Shown here: positions 8,609 through 19,480 of the stretch, one piece after another
Position numbering within the stretch: position 1 is the stretch's first letter
How the letters are laid out: every line of letters starts with the position of its first letter
Source: Fluviicola sp.
GTDB lineage: Bacteria > Bacteroidota > Bacteroidia > Flavobacteriales_D > Crocinitomicaceae
Direction of reading: 5' to 3'
Length of the DNA stretch: 56,142 bases
NCBI GenBank assembly: GCA_002734085.1
Contig: NVXV01000013.1
Coordinates: 1,211 to 57,352, forward strand
Program-made: the position numbers and the translations under genes
The notes under the pieces: generated by a model
Database searches by the model: none
Seen by the model: the letters and a program-made list of their open reading frames with translations, nothing else
Told to the model about the DNA's origin: nothing

Positions 8609-9247
8609 TTATAGGAAATAAGAGTATCGGATAGTAATTGGTTGTTTTCCCCTACCTTGAACATATCCATTACTTTCTGAACCATCAACGTAGGTGTACA
8701 ATTCCCACGGGATTTCAATACGCATCCCTGTTTTTTTAAACGTCATCATACATTTTGGGTATTGATCTATTTCGCGAAGATCTTCCAGTTTTTCTTCATC
8801 TATATCAAAAAGTTCTTTCCAGGATATAGTAATTTTTGTTCCTTGAGTCCAAAGACTGTCTTTGTATTCGTAGAGCTTGACCGTACCATAGTTGTGCTCT
8901 CCATCCTTATGTTCACGAAATAAGAAAATATATTCACCAGATAAATAGCTAACATATTTAATCTGAAGTCTCTTCGTATCATGGCAGTTTTCTCTTGAAT
9001 TTAATTCAAGTACATCTTCCATATCATCGTAGTTAGAGGAAATTTCAAACCTTTCTACTCTAGTCTTACCAAATGTGAACAATTCGTCTACATGGTTTTG
9101 TTCTAAACTCTGAAAGCATGAAGGTAAGTTCGCTTGCGTTAAGAAAGAGACGAACACGCTCTGATTTTTAATTTGACCATTAACTTCAAAAGTTAACAGA
9201 ATTATTAATAGGACTAAAGGGTATTTCAACTTTTTGATTGTTCTCAT
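8609..9247 (-). CDS. Secreted protein of unknown function
   Basis: 212 residues from the ATG at 9247. The frame is open to 9292, but the start at 9247 places a normal signal peptide at the N-terminus (MRTIKKLKYPLVLLIILLTF, cleavage before QIKNQ), which the longer form would not have. The mature part has two Cys pairs' worth of scattered cysteines (SCFQ, NCHD, KCMM) and mixed alpha/beta character. I recognise no family and no catalytic motif. It is monocistronic, with lysA downstream on the same strand and a divergent gene upstream; no clear promoter box was found. Confidence 0.6.
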   Translation of the reverse strand: MRTIKKLKYPLVLLIILLTFEVNGQIKNQSVFVSFLTQANLPSCFQSLEQNHVDELFTFGKTRVERFEISSNYDDMEDVLELNSRENCHDTKRLQIKYVSYLSGEYIFLFREHKDGEHNYGTVKLYEYKDSLWTQGTKITISWKELFDIDEEKLEDLREIDQYPKCMMTFKKTGMRIEIPWELYTYVDGSESNGYVQGRGKQPITIRYSYFL

Positions 9248-9397
9248 ACGCTTAATATAGGAAATAATTGACAAAATATCAAGTTTAAACACCTAAAGAG
9301 CTACTTCATACAAGCTTAGGAGTAATGGATAAATAATTATTCCTGTTTTTTTTATGGAAATTCTTACATTTAATCATCTCTAAGGAAACGATTGTTT

Positions 9398-10750
9398 ATG
9401 CGGATTTTATTTGTATTCATCTTCTTGACTTTTTATAATACTTTATTTTCTCAGGAGGAAATGCTAGTTTCCTTTGAGTTAATCGATGATGCAACCAAAG
9501 TAGAGCTAGAAAGCTGCAAATTGAATATTAAGTTAGCAGATGAGCAGAAAAAGTTGAGTAACTATTACTCTAAGGACACTATAACACTTAATAAATTCTC
9601 AAGTAGTGATGAACTGATTATTGACGCCAGAATCAATGGATACAATCCTTTGAAAATAACAATTGACTTAGCTAATTACAAAAGAGAACTTAAAAAGCAA
9701 AGAGTTATTCAATTGACATTGGCTTTTGAATATGATGGACAGGATGTTATTGGGGTAGATATTAATGCAAGTCAAAAACCAACTGTTGTTTTTTCTTCAG
9801 ATACCATAAGTGTTAGTGACTTTAGAATAATTGACGAAAACAACTTGATATTACTCACTTATCCGAAGAGATTACAAAAATCAAGTGAAGTTGTTTGGTT
9901 TCAAAACGGTGAGGTAAAAAGTCGTCTGGATAGTCCTTCTGAAGCAATAGAATTGATTCATGATTATATGAAAAACATTTATTTGCGTACAAAAGAAGAG
10001 ACGTATCGGGTTACAACGAACCAATACCTTCAATTGCATTTAATAAATACGCGAGATTTAGAGAATAATGTACTACCGATAATTGACACATTAGAAAATG
10101 AATATGTTTATTTTAGTAACTACAATAAATGGTATCCCGCTTTTGATTATTTCATGGTAACAAGAACCGACACTCAATATACAAAAGTTCGCCATCTTGA
10201 AGACAAGGAAATGATGGAGCAATACAGGGCAGAATATAAATGGGCTGATGTCCGAACAAAGCTTTGGGCTTGGGATATGGAAGCGGAGTCTGGAATCGAT
10301 AGAGAAATTTGGGTTGGAGCAAATGTTTTTACGAATTCAATTTATTATGAAAAACCATATAGTCCAATGTTTCTTGTAAATGAAGAACTTATTCTATTTG
10401 ATTTGTATAATGATTTACTTTGTCGTATTGATGCTTATAACTGTGAAGTTTTTGATAGTATCCCTGTAGAGTTTCATAAAAACAGAAGAAAAACAAATTG
10501 GGAAAGAGAAATAATTCAAGATCCTATAACGAAGAAGTTATACGCTTTGTATGATCATGTTGGGAATACAACTCTCAAAGAAATCAATCCTGAAACTGGA
10601 GAATTGTCTAACGAAATCCCATTGTTTTATAGATATACCGAACATGTTACTGTTTATGATAACAAGGTATACTATATCTATCGTCCATTTGAGTCGATGC
10701 AAAAGAAATACTTATATGTACAGGATATGGATTTAGTAAGTGGGGGATGA
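9398..10750 (+). CDS. Secreted protein of unknown function, possibly beta-propeller
   Basis: 450 residues from the ATG at 9398 (a TTG two codons upstream is possible but less likely). The signal peptide MRILFVFIFLTFYNTLFSQ is cleaved before EEM. Residues about 20-120 look like a carrier/Ig-like beta domain (LITKVELESC-type sequence); the rest has repeated short strands (SSDTISVSDFRIIDENNLIL, LYALYDHVGNTTLKEINPET) suggesting a propeller. I do not recognise the family. The C-terminus (YLYVQDMDLVSGG) stops abruptly just before REP-like repeat sequence at 10772, so the original end may have been altered. It is convergent with the RAYT gene. Confidence 0.6.
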   Translation: MRILFVFIFLTFYNTLFSQEEMLVSFELIDDATKVELESCKLNIKLADEQKKLSNYYSKDTITLNKFSSSDELIIDARINGYNPLKITIDLANYKRELKKQRVIQLTLAFEYDGQDVIGVDINASQKPTVVFSSDTISVSDFRIIDENNLILLTYPKRLQKSSEVVWFQNGEVKSRLDSPSEAIELIHDYMKNIYLRTKEETYRVTTNQYLQLHLINTRDLENNVLPIIDTLENEYVYFSNYNKWYPAFDYFMVTRTDTQYTKVRHLEDKEMMEQYRAEYKWADVRTKLWAWDMEAESGIDREIWVGANVFTNSIYYEKPYSPMFLVNEELILFDLYNDLLCRIDAYNCEVFDSIPVEFHKNRRKTNWEREIIQDPITKKLYALYDHVGNTTLKEINPETGELSNEIPLFYRYTEHVTVYDNKVYYIYRPFESMQKKYLYVQDMDLVSGG

Positions 10751-10771
10751 TAAAAGACATAAATATTGTTT

Positions 10772-10799
10772 AGTCCCGCAAGAGTCAACATCCTTTTAC
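10772..10799 (+). repeat. REP-like repeat copy 1 (contains the RAYT stop codon)
   Basis: It is a diverged copy of the family AGTCCC-loop-GGGACGACATCCTTTTAC seen best at 11624. The stem is damaged (GTCCC...GAGTC), but the tail ACATCCTTTTAC is identical to that of copy 6. Its TTA (10796-10798) is the reverse complement of the RAYT TAA stop codon. Confidence 0.6.
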
Positions 10800-11257
10800 T
10801 CCAAATCTTTAAAAATATATTTTTCATCGTAATCAATATTATGTTCTTTCAATAAACCAATATATTCTTCCTTGAATGTCGTGACTCCATGATGTTCCTT
10901 CTGGTTTTCAATATATCTGATAACGTTTTTAATAGCTGTTCTATCATAAGAAAAAGCGGAATAACCAGATTGCCATTCAAATCTTCCAAGAACAAATCCT
11001 TTTTGATTTATCCACTTTGAAGAATTCGCCTTTATTTGTTGCATTAATTCTGAAATGCTTTGGTTTGGTCGCATTCCTATTAAGATATGTAAGTGATCAG
11101 GAACTCCATTTATAGCCAATAGTTTATGGTTATTCTTTTCTATAATACCTGAAATATATCTGTAGAGTTCTTTTTCCCATGAAGGATTAATTATTCCTTT
11201 TCTTGATCGAACTGCTAAAATTAATTGTAGGTGGATTTGAGTGTAGCTGTTTGCCAT
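10796..11257 (-). CDS. REP-associated tyrosine transposase (RAYT, IS200/IS605-like Y1 family)
   Basis: 153 residues, full length for the Y1_Tnp family. The HUH metal-binding motif is H55-L-H57 in PDHLHILIG, and the likely catalytic tyrosine is Y115 in IRYIENQKEHH. These enzymes nick and join single-stranded DNA at hairpins. There is no TnpB/IscB partner and no obvious IS ends; instead the gene sits in a cluster of short palindromes (10772-11653), with more at 20542-20641, which is the arrangement of RAYT genes that act on dispersed REP/BIME elements. Its stop codon lies within one of these repeats. Alternative: a solo IS200 relic. Confidence 0.85.
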   Translation of the reverse strand: MANSYTQIHLQLILAVRSRKGIINPSWEKELYRYISGIIEKNNHKLLAINGVPDHLHILIGMRPNQSISELMQQIKANSSKWINQKGFVLGRFEWQSGYSAFSYDRTAIKNVIRYIENQKEHHGVTTFKEEYIGLLKEHNIDYDEKYIFKDLE

Positions 11258-11348
11258 GATTTTTGGTTTTTTGTTAAATTGATTTACTCTAAGTTATAGA
11301 AAATTATTAATTGTCCAACAGGTTTTTTGGACTTTTTTTGTTGGTTAG

Positions 11349-11372
11349 AATGTCGTCCCTAACGGGACTTTG
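11349..11372 (-). repeat. REP-like repeat copy 2 (inverted orientation)
   Basis: Core GTCCCTAACGGGAC (11355-11368) forms a perfect 5-bp stem with a TAAC loop. Flanks read on the minus strand CAAAGTCCC...GACGACATT, the same as copies 6 and 8, so it is inverted relative to them. It lies about 90 bases upstream of the RAYT start. Confidence 0.7.
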
Positions 11373-11393
11373 TTTTGAGGTGGTAAAGTTTTT

Positions 11394-11427
11394 TTTTGAC
11401 CTAAATATCATTCCTAACGGGATTTTA
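11394..11427 (-). repeat. REP-like repeat copy 3 (inverted), with extended arm shared with copy 5
   Basis: Core ATTCCTAACGGGAT (11410-11423). Its left flank TTTTGACCTAAATATC (11394-11409) is an exact 16-base inverted copy of the right flank of copy 5 (11588-11603), so copies 3 and 5 form a BIME-like inverted pair about 180 bases apart. Confidence 0.65.
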
Positions 11428-11452
11428 TGAGGGTGTAATTGATTTTCAGGAT

Positions 11453-11480
11453 AATTACTGTCCTTGACGGAACTTTTATT
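11453..11480 (-). repeat. REP-like repeat copy 4 (inverted, degenerate)
   Basis: Core GTCCTTGACGGAAC (11460-11473), with an imperfect stem. Position and sequence continue the series of copies 2 and 3. Confidence 0.5.
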
Positions 11481-11570
11481 TATGTTAATATTTAATGATG
11501 GGAAATCGACAATACGACTCGTTTTTTATCCTGCGCAGATCAGTAAGTTTTTAGTACTAAAATTATTTGC

Positions 11571-11603
11571 TTAGTCTCGTTAGAGACGATATTTAGGTCA
11601 AAA
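11571..11603 (+). repeat. REP-like repeat copy 5
   Basis: Core GTCTCGTTAGAGAC (11574-11587) has a perfect GTCTC/GAGAC stem: the C/G changes are compensatory relative to GTCCC/GGGAC. The tail GATATTTAGGTCAAAA is the exact inverse of the arm of copy 3. Confidence 0.65.
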
Positions 11604-11623
11604 CATAACTCTCAAGAATACTC

Positions 11624-11653
11624 AAAGTCCCTTTAGGGACGACATCCTTTTAC
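11624..11653 (+). repeat. REP-like repeat copy 6 (contains the aminotransferase stop codon)
   Basis: Core GTCCCTTTAGGGAC (11627-11640) is a perfect 5-bp stem with a TTTA loop, followed by GACATCCTTTTAC. The TTA at 11650-11652 is the reverse complement of the TAA stop of the aminotransferase gene, as in copy 1 with the RAYT gene. The core is identical to copy 8 at 20618. Confidence 0.7.
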
Positions 11654-12840
11654 CCTAAACTTTTCAAAACAATTCGAACACTCTCTTTCACTTCTTCCCA
11701 ACTAATATTCAATGGAGGACTTAATCTAAAGCTACTCGGGTGGGAGAGAAACCAAAAACTGATAAGACCTTCTTCCAGACAATTTTTTACAACTTCAGCA
11801 ACTATTTCATCATTATCCATGTCTATAGCAAACATCAAACCGACACGTCTAATTTCTCTGACTTTAGGGTGTTCTGAAAGTTGGTATTCAATATATTGCC
11901 CTTTTTCTTCAACTTGATCAAAGTCAATCTCATCATTCATCACATCTAAGCAAGCAGCTCCTGCTGCACATACAGCTGGGTGTCCACCAAAAGTTGTGAT
12001 GTGTCCAAGCATAGGGTCGTGAGACAATAGCTTCATCTTTTCATAACTGCTCACAAATGCACCAATTGGCATTCCACCACCAAGGGCCTTACCAAGAGTT
12101 AAAATATCTGGAATAACTTCGCTGTGTTCAAAAGCGAAAAGTTTCCCGGTTCGACCCATACCACATTGAATCTCATCAAATATTAGTTGGGTACCTGTTA
12201 CATTACACTTTTTACGCAACTCTTTCAAGTATTCTGTGCTCGCCTGTCGAACCCCGGCATCTCCTTGCACAGGTTCAATGATTATTGCAGCCGTTCTTGT
12301 TGAAATAGCCTCTAAATCCTCTAAAACATTATGTCGAATAAACTTCACATCAGGTAAGAGAGGTTGAAAAGGTGCTTTCTTGGTCTCGTTGCCAGATACA
12401 CTTAAAGATCCGTGAGTACTTCCATGATAAGCGCCTTTACAAGCAATGATTTCTTGCCGGCCTGTGATGCGTTTTGCTAATTTTAAGGCAGCTTCATTTG
12501 CTTCAGTACCAGAGTTAACTGTATATACACAATTTAATTTCTCAGGAAGAACTGCAGTCAGTTTTTCGGCAAATTCAACTTGCGCATCTTGGATGAATTC
12601 ACCGTAAACCATAACATGTAAATGACGATCGACTTGAGCTTTTAATGCGGTAACAACCTTCGGATGGTTATGTCCAATGTTATTTACTGCAACACCAGCA
12701 ATCATGTCCAGATACGCTTTTCCATTTTTGTCGTAGATATAACTACCCTTGGCGTAATCAACATCGATCAAATAGGGAAATGGATTGGTTTGCCCTTGTA
12801 AAGAGAGAAATTTTTCTTGCAGGGATTTACCTTTATTCAT
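11650..12840 (-). CDS. Class III PLP-dependent aminotransferase
   Basis: 396 residues, class III family (acetylornithine, ornithine or 4-aminobutyrate aminotransferase-like). Seen: VNSGTEANEAALKLA for the PLP phosphate, FDEIQCGMGRTG, and PLP lysine K251 in LTLGKALGGGMPIG. ArgD-like enzymes are the nearest type by length, but substrate cannot be fixed, and no arginine genes are nearby, so no symbol is given. It is the last gene of a minus-strand operon: tktN, VWA protein, tktC, aminotransferase, with 20 bases after tktC. Its stop codon is supplied by REP-like repeat copy 6. Confidence 0.85.
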   Translation of the reverse strand: MNKGKSLQEKFLSLQGQTNPFPYLIDVDYAKGSYIYDKNGKAYLDMIAGVAVNNIGHNHPKVVTALKAQVDRHLHVMVYGEFIQDAQVEFAEKLTAVLPEKLNCVYTVNSGTEANEAALKLAKRITGRQEIIACKGAYHGSTHGSLSVSGNETKKAPFQPLLPDVKFIRHNVLEDLEAISTRTAAIIIEPVQGDAGVRQASTEYLKELRKKCNVTGTQLIFDEIQCGMGRTGKLFAFEHSEVIPDILTLGKALGGGMPIGAFVSSYEKMKLLSHDPMLGHITTFGGHPAVCAAGAACLDVMNDEIDFDQVEEKGQYIEYQLSEHPKVREIRRVGLMFAIDMDNDEIVAEVVKNCLEEGLISFWFLSHPSSFRLSPPLNISWEEVKESVRIVLKSLG

Positions 12841-12860
12841 AAATCTACCGTTTAGATAAA

Positions 12861-13820
12861 CTAAGCTTTTCGGCTCATCACTTTCTTAGTTGCTTTGATG
12901 ATATCTGTTGTATCAATGTTGTATTTTGTCATCAATTCATCTGGTGTTCCGCTTTCTCCAAAGGTATCATTGACACCTACATACTCGTGAGGAGTAGGAT
13001 TGTTTCTCGATAAAACCTGAGCAACGGAATCACCTAAACCACCATTAAGCATGTGCTCTTCAGCTGTTACTACACAACCCGTTTTTGCAATGGTGTCCAG
13101 AATTGCTTTTTCATCTAAAGGTTTAATCGTATGCATGTTTATTACTTCAGCATCAATACCTTCTTTAGAAAGCTCTTGAGCTGCTTCTATAGCTTTCCAA
13201 ACTAAATGACCACAAGCAATAATTGAAACATCTTTACCTTTAAATACTACATCTGCTTTTCCAATTTTAAAATCAGCATTTGCTTCAGTGAATATTGGTA
13301 CTTTAGGTCTTCCAAATCGAAGGTAAACTGGGCCTTCATGAGTGGCAATTGCTTTAGTCGCTAGTTTCGTTTGGTTAAAATCAGCGGGAACAATGACAGT
13401 CATGTTTGGTAGCATTTTCATCATCCCAATATCTTCTAATATTTGGTGAGTGGCACCGTCTTCGCCAAGTGTTAGACCCGCGTGAGAAGCACAAATTTTT
13501 ACATTTTTTTGAGAATAAGCAATCGACTGACGAATCTGATCGTATACACGACCTGTCGAGAAGTTGGCGAATGTTCCAGTAAAAGGTATTTTTCCTCCAA
13601 TGGTCATACCAGCAGCAATTCCCATCATGTTTGCTTCGGCGATTCCAACTTGAAAAAATCGATCTGGGAAATCATCCTGGAAAGCGTTCATTTTTAAAGA
13701 GCCAGTAAGGTCGGCACAAAGTCCAACAACATTTTTGTTTTCTTTCCCAAGTTCATGTAATCCTTCACCAAAACCTGATCGAGTATCTTTTTCACCTGTT
13801 ACTTCAATGTGCTTTTCCAT
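12861..13820 (-). CDS. Transketolase, C-terminal subunit
   Basis: 319 residues corresponding to the pyrimidine-binding and C-terminal domains of transketolase. Seen: [19 protein letters not shown] with the catalytic Glu, the [15 protein letters not shown] segment, FGRPKVPIF and a C-terminal regulatory domain with [16 protein letters not shown]. It must pair with the N-terminal subunit encoded at 15182 to bind thiamine diphosphate and move two-carbon units in the pentose phosphate pathway. Its ATG overlaps the TAA of the VWA gene by one base (TAATG), a strong coupling signal. Split transketolases are known in archaea and Bacteroidota; the intervening gene is the unusual point. Confidence 0.92.
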   Translation of the reverse strand: MEKHIEVTGEKDTRSGFGEGLHELGKENKNVVGLCADLTGSLKMNAFQDDFPDRFFQVGIAEANMMGIAAGMTIGGKIPFTGTFANFSTGRVYDQIRQSIAYSQKNVKICASHAGLTLGEDGATHQILEDIGMMKMLPNMTVIVPADFNQTKLATKAIATHEGPVYLRFGRPKVPIFTEANADFKIGKADVVFKGKDVSIIACGHLVWKAIEAAQELSKEGIDAEVINMHTIKPLDEKAILDTIAKTGCVVTAEEHMLNGGLGDSVAQVLSRNNPTPHEYVGVNDTFGESGTPDELMTKYNIDTTDIIKATKKVMSRKA

Positions 13821-15172
13821 TATAAGTTAATTGTTATTGATTTATTAGAATGTATTGAAAAATCTTTAGAACTGGTATAGTTCGTAGATTTTAAATGTTT
13901 TTTACGATAAACTACTTTATAATTCCCTGGAAGCAATGTCCAGCTATCCTTAGTTACATTTTCGTCCAGGTCACAAACCCATTCGAATTCATTATTGTCT
14001 TTAACTTCGAAAATTTGCCCTGTGACTTCTTTTGCAGAACGGAAATTGACAGTGCCTGGAGCATCAATTCTTACAGTCGTAGTTGCACTTTGTTCAATCT
14101 CTACTGTTCTGTAGCGTCTTGGTAATGTAAGTATCTCTATTTCATATTCACCAACAATATACTCTTGAGTTTCTTGAAATTTTTGAACATTTAAAGTTTT
14201 ATGTTCTCCTTTTTCCATTACACGAACATCAATATAGTTATTATTTGTCGGTCGATCAAATGTTACTTGAAGTAACCCTTGAGGTGTGTCAAGCTCAATA
14301 ATGTTGTGAGTGTTTCGTTGAATTGAAATGTTGTATTTACTTTTTTGAGGTAGTGTTTTAACGATAAGGTCGTATTTTTTACTAGGATCAATTATGACAG
14401 TGTCTGGTAAATTCTTTTCATTTAGTGTATGCGTAAATGTATATAACAAGTTTTTTGTCCCAGCTTCGTATAAGAACATAGTGACGTTGGTTTCTTTAGG
14501 CGTTCCGTAAATCGTATTCAGATTAATTTGGACAGTTGTATTTACGAGTGCCTGATTTACGACGTTTTTCAACACCGCCTGAAAAGCCAGTGGGTCTTCT
14601 GCTGATTTATAGTTCCCAATACAATCAAATTGATCTAGATAGGACATGTCAAGCCCCAGACCAATGACAAAAGGACTAATTGTTATCCCTTTAGCTCTTA
14701 ATTTATCAGCAATAACACAAGGTTCGTCATCACAAGCTTCAACACCATCAGTAATTAAAATAATGATGTTTCTTGAATTTCTATCGGGGAAATCTCCTGC
14801 CGATGCTTCTAGAGAACGAGCAATTGGAGTTGTGCCTTTTGCGCGAACTGCTTTTATTTTGTTGATGATGTAATCGTGATTTCCCTTAGCAAATGGTACT
14901 TCAAGTTTAGTGTCTGCACAATCTTGATAGGTTGCCGTAATAGGAGATTGGTGACCATATACACGAAGTCCAATTTCCAGATTTGGAATTCCTCTTAAAC
15001 TATCGATTGATTTTATTAGAATATCCTTAGCGACATTGAGTCGAGTTTCTCTTCCCCATTTTTGATTCATGGAATTCGAGGCATCAAACAAAAATAGAAT
15101 TCGTGTAAGCTCTTCTTGCGAGTAGCTAAGACTCGACACTAATAAGAATAATATGCAAATAAATCGTTTCAA
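13820..15172 (-). CDS. Secreted VWA-domain protein between transketolase subunit genes
   Basis: 450 residues. The signal peptide (1-18, LVSSLSYSQ) is followed at once by a von Willebrand A domain (about 23-200) with an intact MIDAS motif D30-A-S32-N-S34 (FLFDASNSM), a TTPIAR threonine loop and [13 protein letters not shown]. The remaining 250 residues are beta-rich with no family I recognise ([34 protein letters not shown]), probably Ig-like or carboxypeptidase-regulatory-like. MIDAS domains bind a metal and partner proteins or matrix. The gene starts 9 bases after tktN and its TAA overlaps the tktC ATG by one base, so the periplasmic or surface protein is made together with a cytoplasmic enzyme. 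Confidence 0.82.
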   Translation of the reverse strand: MKRFICILFLLVSSLSYSQEELTRILFLFDASNSMNQKWGRETRLNVAKDILIKSIDSLRGIPNLEIGLRVYGHQSPITATYQDCADTKLEVPFAKGNHDYIINKIKAVRAKGTTPIARSLEASAGDFPDRNSRNIIILITDGVEACDDEPCVIADKLRAKGITISPFVIGLGLDMSYLDQFDCIGNYKSAEDPLAFQAVLKNVVNQALVNTTVQINLNTIYGTPKETNVTMFLYEAGTKNLLYTFTHTLNEKNLPDTVIIDPSKKYDLIVKTLPQKSKYNISIQRNTHNIIELDTPQGLLQVTFDRPTNNNYIDVRVMEKGEHKTLNVQKFQETQEYIVGEYEIEILTLPRRYRTVEIEQSATTTVRIDAPGTVNFRSAKEVTGQIFEVKDNNEFEWVCDLDENVTKDSWTLLPGNYKVVYRKKHLKSTNYTSSKDFSIHSNKSITINL

Positions 15173-15181
15173 AAATATGTT

Positions 15182-16024
15182 TTAGTAATCACCTAAAGTT
15201 TCCTCAAGTTGATTTAAAGCGCTTTCCAATTGCTCAGCATTTGGAGCAGAACCATGCCATTTATGCGTCCCCATCATATAGTCAACTCCTTGTCCCATTT
15301 CAGTTTTCATCAAAATAACAATCGGCTTTCCATTTCCACGAAGAGATTTAGCTTTATCAAATATATCAATAAGTGCTTGCATGTCATGACCATCAACTTC
15401 AAGTACCTCCCATCCAAAAGCTTGCCACTTTTGTTTTAAGTTACCTAGTGAAAGCACATCTTCCACATCACCATCAATCTGACGACCGTTATAATCAATT
15501 GTAGCTATTAGATTATCCATCTTATGACCAGCAGCATACATTGCCGCTTCCCATATTTGACCTTCTTGTAATTCTCCGTCCCCGTGAAGGGTAAAAACAA
15601 AGTTGTCATCATTATTTAACTTCTTCGTTTCAGCAGCGCCAATTGCCATAGATAAACCCTGACCGAGAGATCCTGAAGCGGCTCTAATGCCTGGTAGGTG
15701 GTGATCAATGCTTGGGTGACCTTGTAAACGTGAATTTAATTTTCTAAAAGTCGCTAATTCACTAGCAGGAAAATATCCTGCTCTTGCTAACGTACTGTAC
15801 CACACTGGAGAAATATGTCCGTTTGAAAGAAAAAATAAATCTTCTCCTATTCCGTCCATAGAGAAATTTGAAGGATTGTGTTTTAAAATTCTGTGATATA
15901 AAACAGTGAAAAAATCAGTGCATCCTAAAGAACCTCCAGGATGACCAGAACTCACTGCTGCTACCATTCTTACAATATCTCTTCTTGTTTGCGAAGCATA
16001 ACGCTCCATTTCTTTTATCTCCAT
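15182..16024 (-). CDS. Transketolase, N-terminal (TPP-binding) subunit
   Basis: 280 residues equal to the thiamine diphosphate-binding domain of transketolase. Seen: SSGHPGGSLG near the N-terminus, LGQGLSMAIG, and the metal/TPP motif G148-D-G starting HGDGELQEGQ and ending at N179 (IDYNGRQIDG). It needs the C-terminal subunit from 12861 to be active. It is the first gene of the operon and starts 32 bases after a -7 box (16057-16064); prmC starts divergently at 16125. Confidence 0.93.
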   Translation of the reverse strand: MEIKEMERYASQTRRDIVRMVAAVSSGHPGGSLGCTDFFTVLYHRILKHNPSNFSMDGIGEDLFFLSNGHISPVWYSTLARAGYFPASELATFRKLNSRLQGHPSIDHHLPGIRAASGSLGQGLSMAIGAAETKKLNNDDNFVFTLHGDGELQEGQIWEAAMYAAGHKMDNLIATIDYNGRQIDGDVEDVLSLGNLKQKWQAFGWEVLEVDGHDMQALIDIFDKAKSLRGNGKPIVILMKTEMGQGVDYMMGTHKWHGSAPNAEQLESALNQLEETLGDY

Positions 16025-16056
16025 AACAACGTTAAATAATGTATGTTTTACTTATG

Positions 16057-16064
16057 CAAAACTA
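16057..16064 (-). promoter_or_regulatory. -7 box for the transketolase operon
   Basis: Minus-strand TAGTTTTG matches TAnnTTTG 33 bases before the ATG at 16024. The -33 box is not clear. Confidence 0.4.
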
Positions 16065-16110
16065 TATTTATTTAGGATATTTAGAGTGTATAATTCGTAC
16101 AATTTATCAC

Positions 16111-16118
16111 TACTTTTG
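16111..16118 (+). promoter_or_regulatory. -7 box for prmC, nearly leaderless
   Basis: TACTTTTG matches TAnnTTTG and ends 6 bases before the chosen prmC ATG (16125), so a transcript started from it would have almost no leader. It supports ATG 16125 over the upstream in-frame ATG at 16086, which lies before the box. Confidence 0.4.
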
Positions 16119-16124
16119 CACAGT

Positions 16125-16985
16125 ATGTTTATAAAAGATAATTCCATACATAGTGTAATTAATTATTTCGAAGAGAAACTATGCGAAACGTTCTCCAATC
16201 GGGAAATTAAATTAATTGCTCGCTCTTTTATTTCGAAAAGATTAGGTTGGGATTCATCTGATTTTATTAGTCGAAAAGGGGAGAAAGTTTCTGAGTCAGA
16301 TTTGCTGTTTTTTAGAGAGAAAATCAATGAACTACTTATTGGTGTTCCTTTTCAGTATGTGTTAGGAGAAACCTTCTTTTACAACATTTTGCTTAAAACG
16401 GATAAAAGAGCACTAATTCCAAGACCAGAAACAGAAGAGTTGGTAGATTGGATAATTAGTGCTCACAAAGAAGAGCAAGGCTTAAGAATTCTAGATATTG
16501 GGACTGGTTCTGGCTGTATTCCTTTAGCTATCAAAAGCGTTTTGTCAAGTGCAAAAGTTACAGGGTTAGATGTCGATACAGAAGCGATGTCTTTAGCCAA
16601 AGAAAATGCCACTTCGTTAAAGCTAGATGTAGAGTTCTTGCAACATGATATTTTGTCTTATGAGGGTTTAATTAAGGAATGGGATATTATTGTTTCAAAC
16701 CCACCTTATATTCCAGTGAAGGAAAAATCTCAGATGGCTAAACATGTCTTGGAGTATGAGCCTGAACTTGCTTTGTTTACAACTGATAAAAATCCACTTG
16801 TTTTTTACGAGAAAATTGCAGATTTTGCAGTCGAAAAACTGAATAAAAATGGATGGTTGTATTTCGAAATTCACGAATCGAATGCAGATGGTGTTATCCG
16901 AATATTAAAAAACAGAAGATTTAAAGAACTTACTGTAAGAAAAGACTTGCAAGGAAAAGATCGCATGATAAGATGTAAACGTTAA
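16125..16985 (+). CDS. prmC: Peptide chain release factor N5-glutamine methyltransferase
   Basis: 286 residues from ATG 16125; an in-frame ATG at 16086 would add 13 residues not expected in the family and lies upstream of the likely promoter. It methylates the Gln of the GGQ motif of release factors. Seen: SAM motif LDIGTGSGCIPLA (about 123-135) and the diagnostic catalytic motif SNPPYIP (N192-P-P-Y195). The N-terminal helical domain (1-90) has the usual length and includes the PFQYVLGET segment. It is followed after 9 bases by ligA on the same strand. Confidence 0.93.
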   Translation: MFIKDNSIHSVINYFEEKLCETFSNREIKLIARSFISKRLGWDSSDFISRKGEKVSESDLLFFREKINELLIGVPFQYVLGETFFYNILLKTDKRALIPRPETEELVDWIISAHKEEQGLRILDIGTGSGCIPLAIKSVLSSAKVTGLDVDTEAMSLAKENATSLKLDVEFLQHDILSYEGLIKEWDIIVSNPPYIPVKEKSQMAKHVLEYEPELALFTTDKNPLVFYEKIADFAVEKLNKNGWLYFEIHESNADGVIRILKNRRFKELTVRKDLQGKDRMIRCKR

Positions 16986-19477
<2,492 letters not shown>

Positions 19478-19480
19478 AAT

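Noticed and set aside
10772-11653. Cluster of short palindromes considered as a CRISPR array
   Set aside because: Repeats are short, vary in sequence, occur in both orientations and have unequal spacing, and no cas gene is present; REP-like repeats with a RAYT gene explain them better.
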